From Dyadobacter alkalitolerans DSM 23607 (GTDB lineage: Bacteria > Bacteroidota > Bacteroidia > Cytophagales > Spirosomataceae): DNA of 64,000 nucleotides. The position numbers were made by a program, and so were the translations under genes. The stretch covers positions 310,001 to 374,000 of the forward strand of contig NZ_AUAS01000003.1 in the NCBI RefSeq assembly GCF_000428845.1, given 5' to 3'. Below, piece by piece: positions 45,243-55,772 of this stretch; the first letter of the stretch is position 1; the number at the start of each line of letters is the position of its first letter. The notes below the pieces were generated by a model that saw only the letters and a program-made list of their open reading frames with translations, had not been told where the DNA came from and ran no database searches.

Positions 45243-47690
45243 ATGAAGTATTTGAAAGCTTTTGTTTCACTCGCTGCGACAATTTGCCTTGTTTATTTCC
45301 TGAACAGGCCCCTCGGCCCGGCTCCCGCATTAGGCCCGTTTTTGAGTCCGTTTACAGGATTTGGGCAAAATGGCGACAAGGTCATTGATAAGGGAGGTGA
45401 AAAAACGCTGAAACTAAGCGGACTGAAAGACGAGGTAACAATTCGTTACGACGACACGGGTGTTGCGCATATTTTTGCTAAAAACGACTTTGATCTTTTC
45501 TACGCACAAGGTTTTGTAACGGCCAAAGACCGGCTGTGGCAAATGGATTTGCAGATCCGCGCTGCCTCCGGGCGACTTTCAGAAGTGCTGGGCAAGGCAA
45601 CATTGGAAATGGACCAGCAAAGCCGGCGACTGGGTATGGGTTATGGTGCCGAAGCCAACATTCAGGTGGCTATGAAAGACCCGCAATCAAGGGAAGCATT
45701 ACTTGGTTACACCGCAGGCGTTAATGCGTACATTAATCAGCTCGCGCCAAAAGACTATCCGATCGAGTTCAAATTACTGGGTTACAAGCCCGAAGCATGG
45801 AAGCCGATCAATACGATGTATATGCTGGAACAGATGACATTAACATTGGCCGGGAGGTCCAATGAGCTCAATATGAGCAATGTCTTGAAGAAGTACGGCG
45901 AGAAAGTGGTCAACGATCTGTTCCCGGATTACCCTATGTTCCAGGAAAGCCCTATTATTCCTTCAGGGACGAAGTGGGATTTCGAGCCGCTTCCTATTCC
46001 TGGAAAGCCTGGTACTCTTGCCAACAGCGACAGTCTAGCCCAGTTTAAGAAAATTCCCGGTGCATTAACGCAACGGGAAGCGAAACCGGAGGGAATTGGC
46101 AGTAATAACTGGGCGGTTAGCGCAGAGAAATCGATCACCGGCTATCCTATCCTCGCTAATGATCCGCATCTGGAACTCACATTGCCGTCTATTTGGTATC
46201 AGGTTCAACTGCATTCACCGTCGATGAATGTTTATGGCGTGTCGCTTCCAGGTATTCCGAGTGTGATTATCGGTTTCAACCAGCATGTGGCCTGGGGCGT
46301 TACCAATACGGATGCTGATGTTTTTGATTTATATAAAATTAAATTCAAAGATGAGTCCCGGGCGCAATACTGGCATGATAACCAATGGAAACCCACCAAG
46401 AAACGCAAGGAGCAAATCCATGTGAAAGGACAAGTGCAACCTTATGAAGAGGAAGTCATATACACCCATCACGGACCGGTTACAGAAACGGACAACAGCT
46501 CGGGAAAACATCCGGAATTAGCCATCAAATGGATTGGACACGAGGCCGGAAATAGCTTTCTGACATTTTATGAGCTGAATAAGGCCAAAAATTATGACGA
46601 CTATCGCAAGGCACTGACCCATTATGTGGGCCCCGCGCAAAATTTTGTTTTTGCGGACAACAGCAAGAACATTGCGCTTACTGTGAACGGCAAGTTGCCT
46701 TTAAAATACAAGGAACAAGGGAAATTTGTGCTTGATGGCACGAATGCATCGGAAGACTGGCAGGGCTGGATCCCGGCAGCACAGAATCCTTATGTGAAAA
46801 ATCCGAAAAGAGGTTTCGTCAGCAGTGCAAACCAATCCTCCACCGATCCCTCCTATCCTTATTTTATCAACTGGATTTTCGCTCCCACAGAACGCGGCGT
46901 GCGTATTAACGAGCGACTGACGTCCATGACACGCGCAAATGCAGATAGTTTGAGAATGTTACAAAACGACAATTTCAGTGTTTTGGCAAGAAACATTTTA
47001 CCGAAACTATTGGAAATATTAAAACCAAAAACATTAACCCCCTCTCAGAAAGCCGCAGCCATAACACTGGCTAACTGGAACTATCAAAACGCACCTGAAT
47101 CGGTTGCTACCTCTATTTTTGAAGAATGGATGCCATTACTGCAAGCCAGCATATGGAATGATGAATTCGGTGAAAACCTGGAATATCCCACGCGCGACCG
47201 AACACTATATATGATAATCCATGAGCCGGATAAAAAATGGTTCGACAACATTACAACCCCTGAAAAGGAAACTATGGCCGATCTGACGGTAACCAGCTTT
47301 AAAGCGGCACTCGACACCTTAACCAAACACCACGGCCCGATGAGTCAATCATGGCAGTGGGCGAAGGTGAAAGGGACGGAAATCAGGCATTTGAGCAGAA
47401 GTCTCAAACCATTTAATGCGCCACCGCTGAAAGTGGGTGGAGGCCGGAGCATTGTGAATGCCATTACAAAACGGAACGGACCCTCATGGCGAATGGTGGT
47501 GGAGCTGGGGCCTGTGCCACGGGCTTATGGCATTTATCCGGGCGGGCAATCCGGGAACCCGGGAAGTCCCTATTATTTGAATTTGTTAAAAAAATGGGAA
47601 AGCGGGGAGCTTAATGAGCTCATTTTCCTGCTTGAACCAGCCCAAAAGCATCCGCGTATGACTTCCAGTGTGAAGCTTCAAAAACCTTAA
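45243..47690 (+). CDS. Penicillin acylase family hydrolase
   Basis: 815 residues, an Ntn-hydrolase precursor with an N-terminal membrane/signal segment (1-22). The alpha chain includes DTGVAHIFAKNDFDLFYAQGFVTAKDRLWQMDL. The autoproteolytic site is the GS in EGIGSNNWAVS (Ser287), which becomes the N-terminal nucleophile. The beta chain contains the oxyanion Asn in NQSSTD-type context and HHGP segments. It acts in the periplasm on amides such as N-acyl homoserine lactones or beta-lactams; the substrate is unknown. Confidence 0.92.
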   Translation: MKYLKAFVSLAATICLVYFLNRPLGPAPALGPFLSPFTGFGQNGDKVIDKGGEKTLKLSGLKDEVTIRYDDTGVAHIFAKNDFDLFYAQGFVTAKDRLWQMDLQIRAASGRLSEVLGKATLEMDQQSRRLGMGYGAEANIQVAMKDPQSREALLGYTAGVNAYINQLAPKDYPIEFKLLGYKPEAWKPINTMYMLEQMTLTLAGRSNELNMSNVLKKYGEKVVNDLFPDYPMFQESPIIPSGTKWDFEPLPIPGKPGTLANSDSLAQFKKIPGALTQREAKPEGIGSNNWAVSAEKSITGYPILANDPHLELTLPSIWYQVQLHSPSMNVYGVSLPGIPSVIIGFNQHVAWGVTNTDADVFDLYKIKFKDESRAQYWHDNQWKPTKKRKEQIHVKGQVQPYEEEVIYTHHGPVTETDNSSGKHPELAIKWIGHEAGNSFLTFYELNKAKNYDDYRKALTHYVGPAQNFVFADNSKNIALTVNGKLPLKYKEQGKFVLDGTNASEDWQGWIPAAQNPYVKNPKRGFVSSANQSSTDPSYPYFINWIFAPTERGVRINERLTSMTRANADSLRMLQNDNFSVLARNILPKLLEILKPKTLTPSQKAAAITLANWNYQNAPESVATSIFEEWMPLLQASIWNDEFGENLEYPTRDRTLYMIIHEPDKKWFDNITTPEKETMADLTVTSFKAALDTLTKHHGPMSQSWQWAKVKGTEIRHLSRSLKPFNAPPLKVGGGRSIVNAITKRNGPSWRMVVELGPVPRAYGIYPGGQSGNPGSPYYLNLLKKWESGELNELIFLLEPAQKHPRMTSSVKLQKP

Positions 47691-47700
47691 TCCTGGCGAA

Positions 47701-48060
47701 ATGAATTTCCTGATCATATTATTGGTAACTGCATTGTTACAAATTTTTGCCCCGTGGTGGGTTGTAGCGGTTGTGCCGTTTTTGGTTTTCCTAATCAGAC
47801 AAAGTACTGCGGCTAACGCCTTCTGGACTGGTTTTGCGGCTGTCGCATTATTGTGGATAGCCTATGGGTTTTATTTACATTTCATTTCCGACGGCGCCAT
47901 GTCCGACCGGATTGCAGGAATTTTTTCTTTGCCCAATGGCATTGTGCTCCTGCTAGTTTCAGCATTAATAGGCGGATTAACGGGCGGATTAGCCGGGTTA
48001 TCAGGACAGCTCGTCCGCCGGATCTTCATTTCTGCGCCTTCCAAAAGCATATCTTTATAA
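47701..48060 (+). CDS. Small membrane protein of unknown function
   Basis: 119 residues with four hydrophobic segments and no recognised motif, ending in a basic tail. It starts 10 bases after the penicillin acylase stop on the same strand, so the two are probably co-transcribed. It may be an integral accessory; I cannot assign a function. Confidence 0.7.
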   Translation: MNFLIILLVTALLQIFAPWWVVAVVPFLVFLIRQSTAANAFWTGFAAVALLWIAYGFYLHFISDGAMSDRIAGIFSLPNGIVLLLVSALIGGLTGGLAGLSGQLVRRIFISAPSKSISL

Positions 48061-48096
48061 AACCTGGAGTAAATGTTACACAGGGCCTGATATTCA

Positions 48097-48125
48097 TTGT
48101 ACTTAAACACAAATTATTATCTTTG
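48097..48125 (+). promoter_or_regulatory. Bacteroidota promoter of the OmpH-like gene
   Basis: TTG at 48097-48099 and TATCTTTG at 48118-48125, separated by 18 bases, match the Bacteroidota pattern. They lie 32 bases ahead of the GTG start. Confidence 0.65.
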
Positions 48126-48157
48126 CGGCTCGTTCAAAAAAACAAAACTCAAAAAAC

Positions 48158-48778
48158 GTGAACAACAATACTTCATTGATTTGGAACATCGTGCTTTCCC
48201 TGGCTGTGGCGGTGTTATTCTTTTTACATTTTTCAAGTAAGCCTTCGGGAGATGCAGGTGCAGCAGCAGATGGTGGTGTAGTAGCAGGTCGTAAAACTGT
48301 GTATGTTCAGGTTGATTCTTTATTGAAAAACTACGAATTCTTTAAGGATACAAGAAAAGAACTGGAAAATAAGAACTTCCAGCTTGAAAATGAATTGAAT
48401 ACAAAAGGCCGTTCGTTGCAGAATGAAGTTCAGTTTTTTCAGCAAAGAGCACAAACCATGACGCCTGAGCAAGCACGCTCGACAGAGGCGCAATTGATGA
48501 AAAAACAGCAGGACCTGGTTGCTTACCGTGACCAATCCGCACAAGCTCTTGGCCAGGAAGAGGCTAAGAAAAACGAAGAGCTTTACAAAAACATCCGTTC
48601 TTACATCGAGAAATACAACAAAGAGAATGGTTTCGAATACGTTTTGGGTTACTCGTTAGGCGGTGGTATTTTGTTTGCTAATCCATCACTGGATGTAACA
48701 CAAAAGATCCTTGACGGCTTGAACAAAGAATACAAAGGAAGCAATGCTTCAAAAGCTGATTCTACTAAAAAGAAGTAA
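48158..48778 (+). CDS. OmpH/Skp-like periplasmic chaperone
   Basis: 206 residues from a GTG codon at 48158. The N-terminal hydrophobic segment (about 8-25) is a signal or anchor. The long coiled coil (about 45-160) is the tentacle region of Skp/OmpH proteins (LENELNTKGRSLQNEVQFFQQRAQTMTPEQ), and FEYVLGYSLGGGILFANPSLDVTQKILDGLN is the family's C-terminal signature. It would escort outer-membrane proteins across the periplasm. Own promoter upstream, strong terminator downstream. Confidence 0.85.
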   Translation: MNNNTSLIWNIVLSLAVAVLFFLHFSSKPSGDAGAAADGGVVAGRKTVYVQVDSLLKNYEFFKDTRKELENKNFQLENELNTKGRSLQNEVQFFQQRAQTMTPEQARSTEAQLMKKQQDLVAYRDQSAQALGQEEAKKNEELYKNIRSYIEKYNKENGFEYVLGYSLGGGILFANPSLDVTQKILDGLNKEYKGSNASKADSTKKK

Positions 48779-48801
48779 GCAACATAAAGTATAAAACGAA
48801 A

Positions 48802-48837
48802 GCAGGCCGCTAAAATGAATTAGCGGCCTGCTTTTTT
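48802..48837 (+). terminator. Terminator after the OmpH-like gene
   Basis: Perfect 11-bp stem (48802-48812 with 48821-48831), 8-base loop, then a T-run. It lies 23 bases after the stop. Confidence 0.9.
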
Positions 48838-48862
48838 ATGCGCTGTATTAAATATCTCGGAG

Positions 48863-49630
48863 TTAAACTGCCGAAGATGAAAGTTTAGCACCAATATATT
48901 CGCGGTTCATACGGGCAATGTTTTCCTGTCCGATCTCCTTAGGACATTCCGCAGAGCATGCGCCTGTGTTCGTACAATTCCCGAACCCTTCCGCATCCAT
49001 TTGCGCTACCATTTTCTCTGCGCGAATGCTTCTTTCTGCCTGTCCCTGCGGAAGTAATGCCAATTGAGAAATTTTTGCGGAAACAAAAAGCATGGCAGAC
49101 GCATTTTTACAAGCTGCTACACAAGCACCGCAAGCGATACAAGCTGCTGCTGCAAACGCTTCATCCGCAGCCACTTTGGGGATAGGCAGGCTGTTGGCAT
49201 CCTGTGCGTTACCTGTGTTTACCGAAACAAAGCCTCCCGCAGAAATCACTCTGTCGAACGCATCGCGGTCTACAACAAGGTCCTTAATGACAGGGAATGC
49301 TTGTGCTCTCCACGGCTCAACCACGATGGTATCTCCATCATTGAACGAGCGCATGTGCAACTGGCAGGTTGTTACGCCTTTCAATGGTCCATGGGCCCTT
49401 CCGTTGATGTACATGGAACACATTCCACAAATTCCCTCGCGGCAATCGTGGTCAAATGCTACCGGCTCTTTGCCCTCTTCAATCAGTTGTTCATTGAGGA
49501 CGTCAAACATTTCCAGAAAAGACATATCCGGGGATACATGGTCCAGACTGTAATTTTCAAAATCTCCTTTTGTATTGCTATTGCTTTGTCTCCAGACTTT
49601 AAGCTTAATATGCATGTTACCTGCACTCAT
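48863..49630 (-). CDS. sdhB: Succinate dehydrogenase/fumarate reductase iron-sulfur subunit
   Basis: 255 residues. The [2Fe-2S] ligands sit in [12 protein letters not shown] plus a later TTCQLH Cys. The C-terminal 4Fe-4S cluster is [12 protein letters not shown], and the 3Fe-4S-type region is [14 protein letters not shown]. It passes electrons from the flavin in SdhA to the cytochrome b in SdhC. It is the last gene of the minus-strand sdhC-sdhA-sdhB operon. Confidence 0.96.
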   Translation of the reverse strand: MSAGNMHIKLKVWRQSNSNTKGDFENYSLDHVSPDMSFLEMFDVLNEQLIEEGKEPVAFDHDCREGICGMCSMYINGRAHGPLKGVTTCQLHMRSFNDGDTIVVEPWRAQAFPVIKDLVVDRDAFDRVISAGGFVSVNTGNAQDANSLPIPKVAADEAFAAAACIACGACVAACKNASAMLFVSAKISQLALLPQGQAERSIRAEKMVAQMDAEGFGNCTNTGACSAECPKEIGQENIARMNREYIGAKLSSSAV

Positions 49631-49730
49631 TGTTGTAATAGTTAACGGTTAGTAATTAACCAATAATATTGAAACAAGCTGATAGCCGGCTGCAAACGAC
49701 TCTGATCGAATGCCGACAGCCAAACGGCTC

Positions 49731-51719
49731 CTATTTATAACTCCTTTGGGCAATCTTAATATTCTCGTAAATCAACTCCTCTTTATGCAACTCCCACTCC
49801 TCTTGCGCTTTATGCTCCCAGGCCGACACAAACATGAAGTTGTCATCATCACGCATCGCTTCTCCTTCTTCCGTCTGGTGCTCTTCGCGGAAGTGACCGC
49901 CACAAGATTCTTCACGTGTTAAAGCATCAATGCACATCAACTCACCCAATTCAATAAAGTCAGCAACGCGGCCGGCCTTATCCAGTTCAGGATTGAATTC
50001 ATTTTTGCCTCCCATTACTTTCACATCCCTCCAGAATTCTTTGCGAAGCTCCCGGATTTCAATGATCGCCTGCTTCAAACCCTGCTCGTTACGGGCCATA
50101 CCACATTTGTCCCACATAATCTTGCCGAGACGGCGGTGGAATAACTCAGGAGAAGTTTTTCCCTGGATCGACAACAATGTGTCAATCCGATCTGTTACTT
50201 CTTTTTCGACCTTAATAAATTCCGGGTGGTCCGTTGGAATTTTACCTGTTCCAATTTCCTTCGCCAGGTAAGCACCAATTGTATAAGGAATTACAAAATA
50301 CCCATCCGCAAGTCCCTGCATCAGCGCCGAAGCCCCCAAGCGGTTTGCACCGTGATCGGAGAAATTAGCTTCTCCCAACGCATACAAACCAGGCACTGTG
50401 GTCATCAGGTTATAATCCACCCAAAGTCCTCCCATTGTGTAATGCACTGCAGGATAGATACGCATAGGCACTTCATATGGATCTTCACCCGTAATTTGCT
50501 TATACATATCGAACAGGTTGCCGTATTTTTCTTTTACAACAGCCTTACCCCATGTCAGAATGTCTTCCTTGGATGCGTTTACAATGTTGTTTTTGTTCGC
50601 TTCTCCTCTTCCATAACGCTCAACAGCAGCAGCAAAATCAAGGAAAACAGCCAGTTTGGATGTTCCTACACCATATCCGGCATCACATCTTTCTTTGGCA
50701 GCGCGGGAAGCGATATCACGCGGAACCAGGTTACCGAATGCAGGGTAACGACGTTCCAGGTAATAATCTCTTTCTTCTTCCGGAATCTCATTTCCGGGAC
50801 GGGCATCTCCTTTTGCTTTTGGCACCCAGATCCTTCCGTCATTACGAAGGGATTCAGACATCAATGTAAGCTTCGACTGATGCTCTCCTGAAACCGGGAT
50901 ACAAGTCGGGTGAATTTGTGTAAAGCAAGGGTTACCGAAATAAGCCCCTTTTTTATGCGCCTTCCACGCAGCAGTAACATTACTGCCCATAGCATTGGTC
51001 GACAAGTAAAATACGTTTCCGTAACCTCCTGTGCAAAGCAACACCGCATGGCCGCCGTGACGCTCAATTTCGCCCGTAATGAGGTTTCTTGCGATGATAC
51101 CACGGCATTTGCCATCGATATTCACCACATCCAGCATTTCGTGGCGGTTGTACATTTTCACGGTTCCCATGCCCACCTGGCGCTGTAAACCTGAGTATGC
51201 ACCTAATAACAACTGCTGCCCGGTTTGTCCTGCGGCATAGAATGTCCGCTGAACCTGTGTTCCACCGAAAGAACGGTTGGAAAGCAAACCACCATATTCA
51301 CGTGCAAAAGGAACCCCTGCTGCAACGCATTGGTCAATAATATTTCCCGAAACCTCGGCCAGGCGATGCACATTCCCTTCTCTCGAACGGTAGTCACCTC
51401 CTTTAATCGTATCGTAAAAAAGACGGTAAACCGAGTCACCATCGTTCTGATAATTTTTAGCAGCATTGATCCCGCCTTGTGCAGCAATGGAGTGCGCGCG
51501 ACGTGGGGAATCCTGAAAACAGAATGCTTTTACCTTATAGCCCATTTCCGCAAGCGTAGCAGCGGCCGAAGCTCCCGCTAAACCTGTTCCTACTACAATA
51601 ATTTCGAGATTACGCTTATTGGCAGGGTTTACGAGAGGAACCGAAGACTTGTATTTACTCCATTTCGTTTCAATCGGCCCCTGTGGTATTTTGGCATCCA
51701 GACTAGATGAAGTTGCCAT
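49731..51719 (-). CDS. sdhA: Succinate dehydrogenase/fumarate reductase flavoprotein subunit
   Basis: 662 residues. The FAD-binding [21 protein letters not shown] is near the N-terminus, and [18 protein letters not shown] holds the His that binds FAD covalently. Active-site segments include [15 protein letters not shown] and [21 protein letters not shown]. It oxidises succinate to fumarate in the TCA cycle, or the reverse, at the inner membrane. The long form (over 650 residues) with a two-helix-per-haem SdhC partner is of the b558 class. Confidence 0.97.
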   Translation of the reverse strand: MATSSSLDAKIPQGPIETKWSKYKSSVPLVNPANKRNLEIIVVGTGLAGASAAATLAEMGYKVKAFCFQDSPRRAHSIAAQGGINAAKNYQNDGDSVYRLFYDTIKGGDYRSREGNVHRLAEVSGNIIDQCVAAGVPFAREYGGLLSNRSFGGTQVQRTFYAAGQTGQQLLLGAYSGLQRQVGMGTVKMYNRHEMLDVVNIDGKCRGIIARNLITGEIERHGGHAVLLCTGGYGNVFYLSTNAMGSNVTAAWKAHKKGAYFGNPCFTQIHPTCIPVSGEHQSKLTLMSESLRNDGRIWVPKAKGDARPGNEIPEEERDYYLERRYPAFGNLVPRDIASRAAKERCDAGYGVGTSKLAVFLDFAAAVERYGRGEANKNNIVNASKEDILTWGKAVVKEKYGNLFDMYKQITGEDPYEVPMRIYPAVHYTMGGLWVDYNLMTTVPGLYALGEANFSDHGANRLGASALMQGLADGYFVIPYTIGAYLAKEIGTGKIPTDHPEFIKVEKEVTDRIDTLLSIQGKTSPELFHRRLGKIMWDKCGMARNEQGLKQAIIEIRELRKEFWRDVKVMGGKNEFNPELDKAGRVADFIELGELMCIDALTREESCGGHFREEHQTEEGEAMRDDDNFMFVSAWEHKAQEEWELHKEELIYENIKIAQRSYK

Positions 51720-51778
51720 ATATTGAATGTTATTTAATCAAAAAGTTAATTGAAAACAGCTGCATTGTCGGCAGCCTA

Positions 51779-52450
51779 TTAATAAACCCATCCCAGGTAA
51801 ATGGAAATCGGCATCAAAGCAAACAGGATCGGGACAACAATAGAAAAAGCCGTTCCCAGAAAGTTGATCGCACCATTATACTTGATGTGATTCAGTCCCA
51901 AAGTCTGAAACGCACTTTTAAAGCCGTGGAGCAAATGCCAGAATAGCGAAATGCAACCCAGGACATAAATAAGTACAACGAGTGGATTTTGGAAGATATC
52001 CAGCATCATTTGGTAAAGATTCAGCTCCTCGCCTGTGGTGAACTGGTTGGTACGGTTAGGAATCCAGAAATGTGCGGTATGGATCACCAAAAATATCAAC
52101 AGCAATGTGCCTAGCAAACCCATGCTTCTGGAATACCAGGTGCTGTTTGCAGATGGATTGTTTACAGCATACTTAACCGGACGGGCCGATGCATTGTTTT
52201 TCCAGAGAATCAGTCCATCCACAATGTGGATCAGGAACCCGGCAACCAGGCCGATCTCAAGCGTTCGTACGATGGGGTTTGTACCCATAAAATGCCCCCA
52301 ATGCGTAAAGGTTTCCCCTCCGTCATTGTAAAAAATCATAGCATTTATTGTGGCATGAATCACCAGAAAGCTTATCAAAAATAATCCGGTAAGAGCCATC
52401 AGAAGTTTCTTACCAATGGAGCTCGTTAACGTTTGTGAAAACCACGACAT
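51779..52450 (-). CDS. sdhC: Succinate dehydrogenase cytochrome b558 subunit
   Basis: 223 residues with five membrane helices: LLMALTGLFLISFLVIHATIN (His for haem), then GLVAGFLIHIVDGLILW, LLGTLLLIFLVIHTAHFWIP, LVVLIYVLGCISLFWHLLHG and a final helix. The four helix His residues fit di-haem b558 type SdhC, which links the enzyme to menaquinone. It starts the sdhCAB operon and has a clear promoter. Confidence 0.95.
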   Translation of the reverse strand: MSWFSQTLTSSIGKKLLMALTGLFLISFLVIHATINAMIFYNDGGETFTHWGHFMGTNPIVRTLEIGLVAGFLIHIVDGLILWKNNASARPVKYAVNNPSANSTWYSRSMGLLGTLLLIFLVIHTAHFWIPNRTNQFTTGEELNLYQMMLDIFQNPLVVLIYVLGCISLFWHLLHGFKSAFQTLGLNHIKYNGAINFLGTAFSIVVPILFALMPISIYLGWVY

Positions 52451-52502
52451 ATGAAAAACGAATCGTTTTAGTGCAAAAAAATTAGGTATATTTAGAACCT
52501 TT

Positions 52503-52537
52503 CAAAGGTATATCACAAACCTAAGCAAGGCAAAAAA
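52503..52537 (-). promoter_or_regulatory. Bacteroidota promoter of sdhCAB
   Basis: On the minus strand TTTTTTG (52531-52537), a 20-base spacer, and TACCTTTG (52503-52510) match TTTG-N20-TAnnTTTG. It lies 53 bases upstream of the sdhC start. Confidence 0.75.
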
Positions 52538-52671
52538 ACCTTTCCATTTTTGTATAGCAGCCGATTATTTATAATCATTATTAAGAATTACTTAGTATGC
52601 CAAAGTCATACACATTTTTAACGATATTTTTCGTTCACCTTTCTATAACGGCGATCCATTAATTTACTCGT

Positions 52672-55557
52672 ATGCGTCCTTCTCTACGATTCCTCCCGAT
52701 ACTTTGTTTGTTACTCTTGTTTTTTGCCGCTTTCAATGCGCATGCGACGCACTTTCGGGCGGGAGAGATTACAGCCAGAAGGATTTCCTCACTCACCTAC
52801 GAAATACGCTTATCCGCCTATTTCGACGTTTCTGAGCGCGGTATAAAAGCTGCCGAATCAGCCAACGACATCAATTTCTATTTTGGAAGCGAAGGCCCCA
52901 GAAAAGTGGATCGGATCAGGGCCACGATACGTAATATTGGAAACAATACAACTTTCAACGAATATGTTACCACGTTCACTTTCCCGGCTGCCGGAACCTA
53001 TGAGATCTCGGCGGAAATGGACAATCGAAACGCCAACACGCTGAATTTAAGAGACGGCGTGCAGACTGACGGAATCAATTTTTATGTGCATACGACACTG
53101 GAAATCAACACGGCCATTGGCACAAACCAAACACCGGTTTTACTAAATGCACCCATTGACCTGGCAGCTGTGGGTCAACGATATATTCACAATCCCAATG
53201 CATTCGACGCCGACGGCGACAGCTTATCTTTCAAATTATTCACGCCCCAAAGCGGCGATGGAAGAGGAAACGGACTCGACATTCCGTACGAAGACCCCAA
53301 CATGGTAACCCCTCCGGGCAGAACGGAAGCCGGGGGTTCTCCTGCCACATTCAGTATCGATGCCATAACAGGCGATCTGGTCTGGGATGCGCCGGTGACC
53401 AAAGGCCAGTATAATGTTGCTTTCGTGGTGGAAGAATGGCGCGATGGCGTGCGGATCGGCCAGATTGTGCGCGATATGCAGATCCTGGTGGAAGATGCCC
53501 GCAATGCAAGACCGGCCATTGATCCACTTCCTGTGATTTGCGTGGAGGCGGGAACACGAATTAATCAGCAGATAAAAGCAGTTGACAAAGATGGCAACCC
53601 ATTGATTCTGACCAGTACAGGCGGCGTTTATCAGGGTTCGCTGATCAAACCCGCATTGGCTTCGTTTAATGTGCCCGGGCAAAATACGGCTGGTCAGGTG
53701 ACCGGACAATTTGTGTGGCAAACAGGCTGCGACCATATCCGTCTGGAACCTTACGACGTGCTTTTCAAAGTGGAGGACGCGCCATCCCCCGGAACGAATC
53801 CGAGCCTTTTCCGCAAGCTGGTGGATATGACCACGCTCAGCATTAAAGTTTACGGGCCAAAACCGCTTGGATTAAGAGCAGTAGCAGCCACAGACCCGGC
53901 CGGAACTGCTTACCGCCTCAACTGGACTTCTTATAAATGTCCTGTGCCGGGTGCAAGGATTGTTATTTACAGAAAAGAAGGTTGTTCGAATATCCCTGTT
54001 CAACCTTGTTTGACAGGCATTCCTGCCGGATCGGGTTATGAAGAAGTGGGCAGGGTTGCGGTAGATCAAACGACATTCCTGGATAATAACAATGGCGACG
54101 GGCTTCGTGCAGGCATTTCTTACAGTTACAGGCTTGTTGTTGAATTCCCCCGCCCCGGAACGAACATTAATGAGCCGGGCAGCTTGGTAGGCGGCGGCGA
54201 GAGCATTGCCTCAGACGAATTCTGCCTGAATTTGCCTCTCCTGGCCCCTGTGATTACCAATGTTACTGTTGATTCTACCAGCGAAACAAAAGGGGTTATT
54301 ACAGTAAAATGGACAAAACCTGCGGCTTCATCCGGACTTCCTGCACAATATCGCCTGTTTAGGGCAGTAGGACAAAACGGAACGGCATTTACTCAGATCG
54401 CGACCATCAACACAAACCTTGGTCCGGGTGATGAAACGACGTTCGTAGACAGAAACCTGAACACATTAGCAAATGCCTATAACTATAAGCTCGAATATTA
54501 CGCTACACAAAGTGGGCAGCTGGTTAAAATGGATGACATTAAAACGGCCAGTTCGGTAAGACTGGAGCAAGGTGCCGCTGAGCCTAACCGCATCCGCCTG
54601 AACTGGTCCGCGCTGGTTCCCTGGGAAAATGGCAACCAGACACACAGGGTTTACCGCGAAGACAAAAGACGCCCCGGAACATTCAACCGCATTGCCGATG
54701 TGACTGTGCAAGGCCCGCAAACATTCACTTTTACAGACGATGGTTCGGATAAATATGCGGCCGATGGAACCGTTAACACCACCATTGTCAGCGACTCGAC
54801 TTATTGCTACAAAGTGGAAACCGTAGGCTCATATAACAACAGTCAGATCAAACCATCTTTGTTATATAATTTTTCACAAATCCTGTGTGTCTCTTCATCG
54901 GACACAACCAAGCCTTGTCCGCCAGTTCTGGCCATAGATCTGCTGAATTGCGATTCATTGCAGGCACATCCGGAAGCATTCTGCAGCCCGACCGGCCTGA
55001 ACAATCATCTGTCCTGGACTTACCCGCAATCGGTTAATGGAAAAGACTGTGACCCGAATGTTTCAGCTTACCGCATTTACTATGCCCGCTACGAAGGCGA
55101 GACGCCAACATTGATTGCGACCGTAACCACGCCACCATCGCCGCTGGCAACCACATTTGCACACGAAGGCCTTACTTCTTTTGCAGGATGTTATTATGTA
55201 ACGGCTGTAAACCGGTTTGGTGCGGAAAGTGCCCCCAGCAACATTGTATGTAAGGACAACTGCCCGATGTACGTGCTGCCCAATGTGTTTACGCCCAATG
55301 CAGATGGCAAAAACGATGTCTTTGAACCTTACGAATGCCCTGCTTTTGTGCAGTCACTTGAATTCAAAGCATTCAACAGATGGGGTGCGCAAGTGTTTAA
55401 CACCAAGGACGTCAACATCAACTGGAACGGTAAAACCAATGGCGGAAAAGACCTGGCTGCCGGACAATATTATTATGAAGTAACCATCTTCTTTGAATCT
55501 TCAAAAAGAGAAAGCACGCCCACAACGCTTAAAGGCTGGGTGCAGATCATCAGATAA
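52672..55557 (+). CDS. Large secreted T9SS type B surface protein (tandem copy 1)
   Basis: 961 residues with a signal peptide ending AHAT, then a conserved THFRAGEITARRIS start. Cadherin/Ig-like repeats include DADGDSLSFKLFTPQ and a GDLVWDAPVTKGQYNVAFVVEE stretch. Fibronectin-like modules (VRLEQGAAEPNRIRLNW) follow, then the type B sorting domain: YVLPNVFTPNADGKNDVFE, FNRWGAQVFNTKDV, AGQYYYEVTIFFE. Exported by the type IX system and likely an adhesin or cell-surface filament subunit. The next gene is a near-copy. Confidence 0.88.
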   Translation: MRPSLRFLPILCLLLLFFAAFNAHATHFRAGEITARRISSLTYEIRLSAYFDVSERGIKAAESANDINFYFGSEGPRKVDRIRATIRNIGNNTTFNEYVTTFTFPAAGTYEISAEMDNRNANTLNLRDGVQTDGINFYVHTTLEINTAIGTNQTPVLLNAPIDLAAVGQRYIHNPNAFDADGDSLSFKLFTPQSGDGRGNGLDIPYEDPNMVTPPGRTEAGGSPATFSIDAITGDLVWDAPVTKGQYNVAFVVEEWRDGVRIGQIVRDMQILVEDARNARPAIDPLPVICVEAGTRINQQIKAVDKDGNPLILTSTGGVYQGSLIKPALASFNVPGQNTAGQVTGQFVWQTGCDHIRLEPYDVLFKVEDAPSPGTNPSLFRKLVDMTTLSIKVYGPKPLGLRAVAATDPAGTAYRLNWTSYKCPVPGARIVIYRKEGCSNIPVQPCLTGIPAGSGYEEVGRVAVDQTTFLDNNNGDGLRAGISYSYRLVVEFPRPGTNINEPGSLVGGGESIASDEFCLNLPLLAPVITNVTVDSTSETKGVITVKWTKPAASSGLPAQYRLFRAVGQNGTAFTQIATINTNLGPGDETTFVDRNLNTLANAYNYKLEYYATQSGQLVKMDDIKTASSVRLEQGAAEPNRIRLNWSALVPWENGNQTHRVYREDKRRPGTFNRIADVTVQGPQTFTFTDDGSDKYAADGTVNTTIVSDSTYCYKVETVGSYNNSQIKPSLLYNFSQILCVSSSDTTKPCPPVLAIDLLNCDSLQAHPEAFCSPTGLNNHLSWTYPQSVNGKDCDPNVSAYRIYYARYEGETPTLIATVTTPPSPLATTFAHEGLTSFAGCYYVTAVNRFGAESAPSNIVCKDNCPMYVLPNVFTPNADGKNDVFEPYECPAFVQSLEFKAFNRWGAQVFNTKDVNINWNGKTNGGKDLAAGQYYYEVTIFFESSKRESTPTTLKGWVQIIR

Positions 55558-55583
55558 GCCGAAATTCCTTACTTCTTCCTATT

Positions 55584-55614
55584 GTATTGCCATAGCGCTA
55601 GTTTATGGCAATAC
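55584..55614 (+). terminator. Hairpin after tandem copy 1
   Basis: Perfect 11-bp stem (55584-55594 with 55604-55614) with a 9-base loop, 26 bases past the stop. The stretch after it is AT-rich but lacks a strong T-run, so termination may be partial and allow read-through into copy 2. Confidence 0.55.
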
Positions 55615-55772
55615 ATATATGTTTTATAAACTTGTTTTGTAAGTTTACAATAACGCCTGTTTTATTAACTTCGGCTGCACACATTTTTATTTAAAATTTC
55701 GTTGAATCAATAGCTTGGCAGATGTATTTCTGCCTGGACCTCTATCTTAAAAAGTTCGACTCTGATATATTT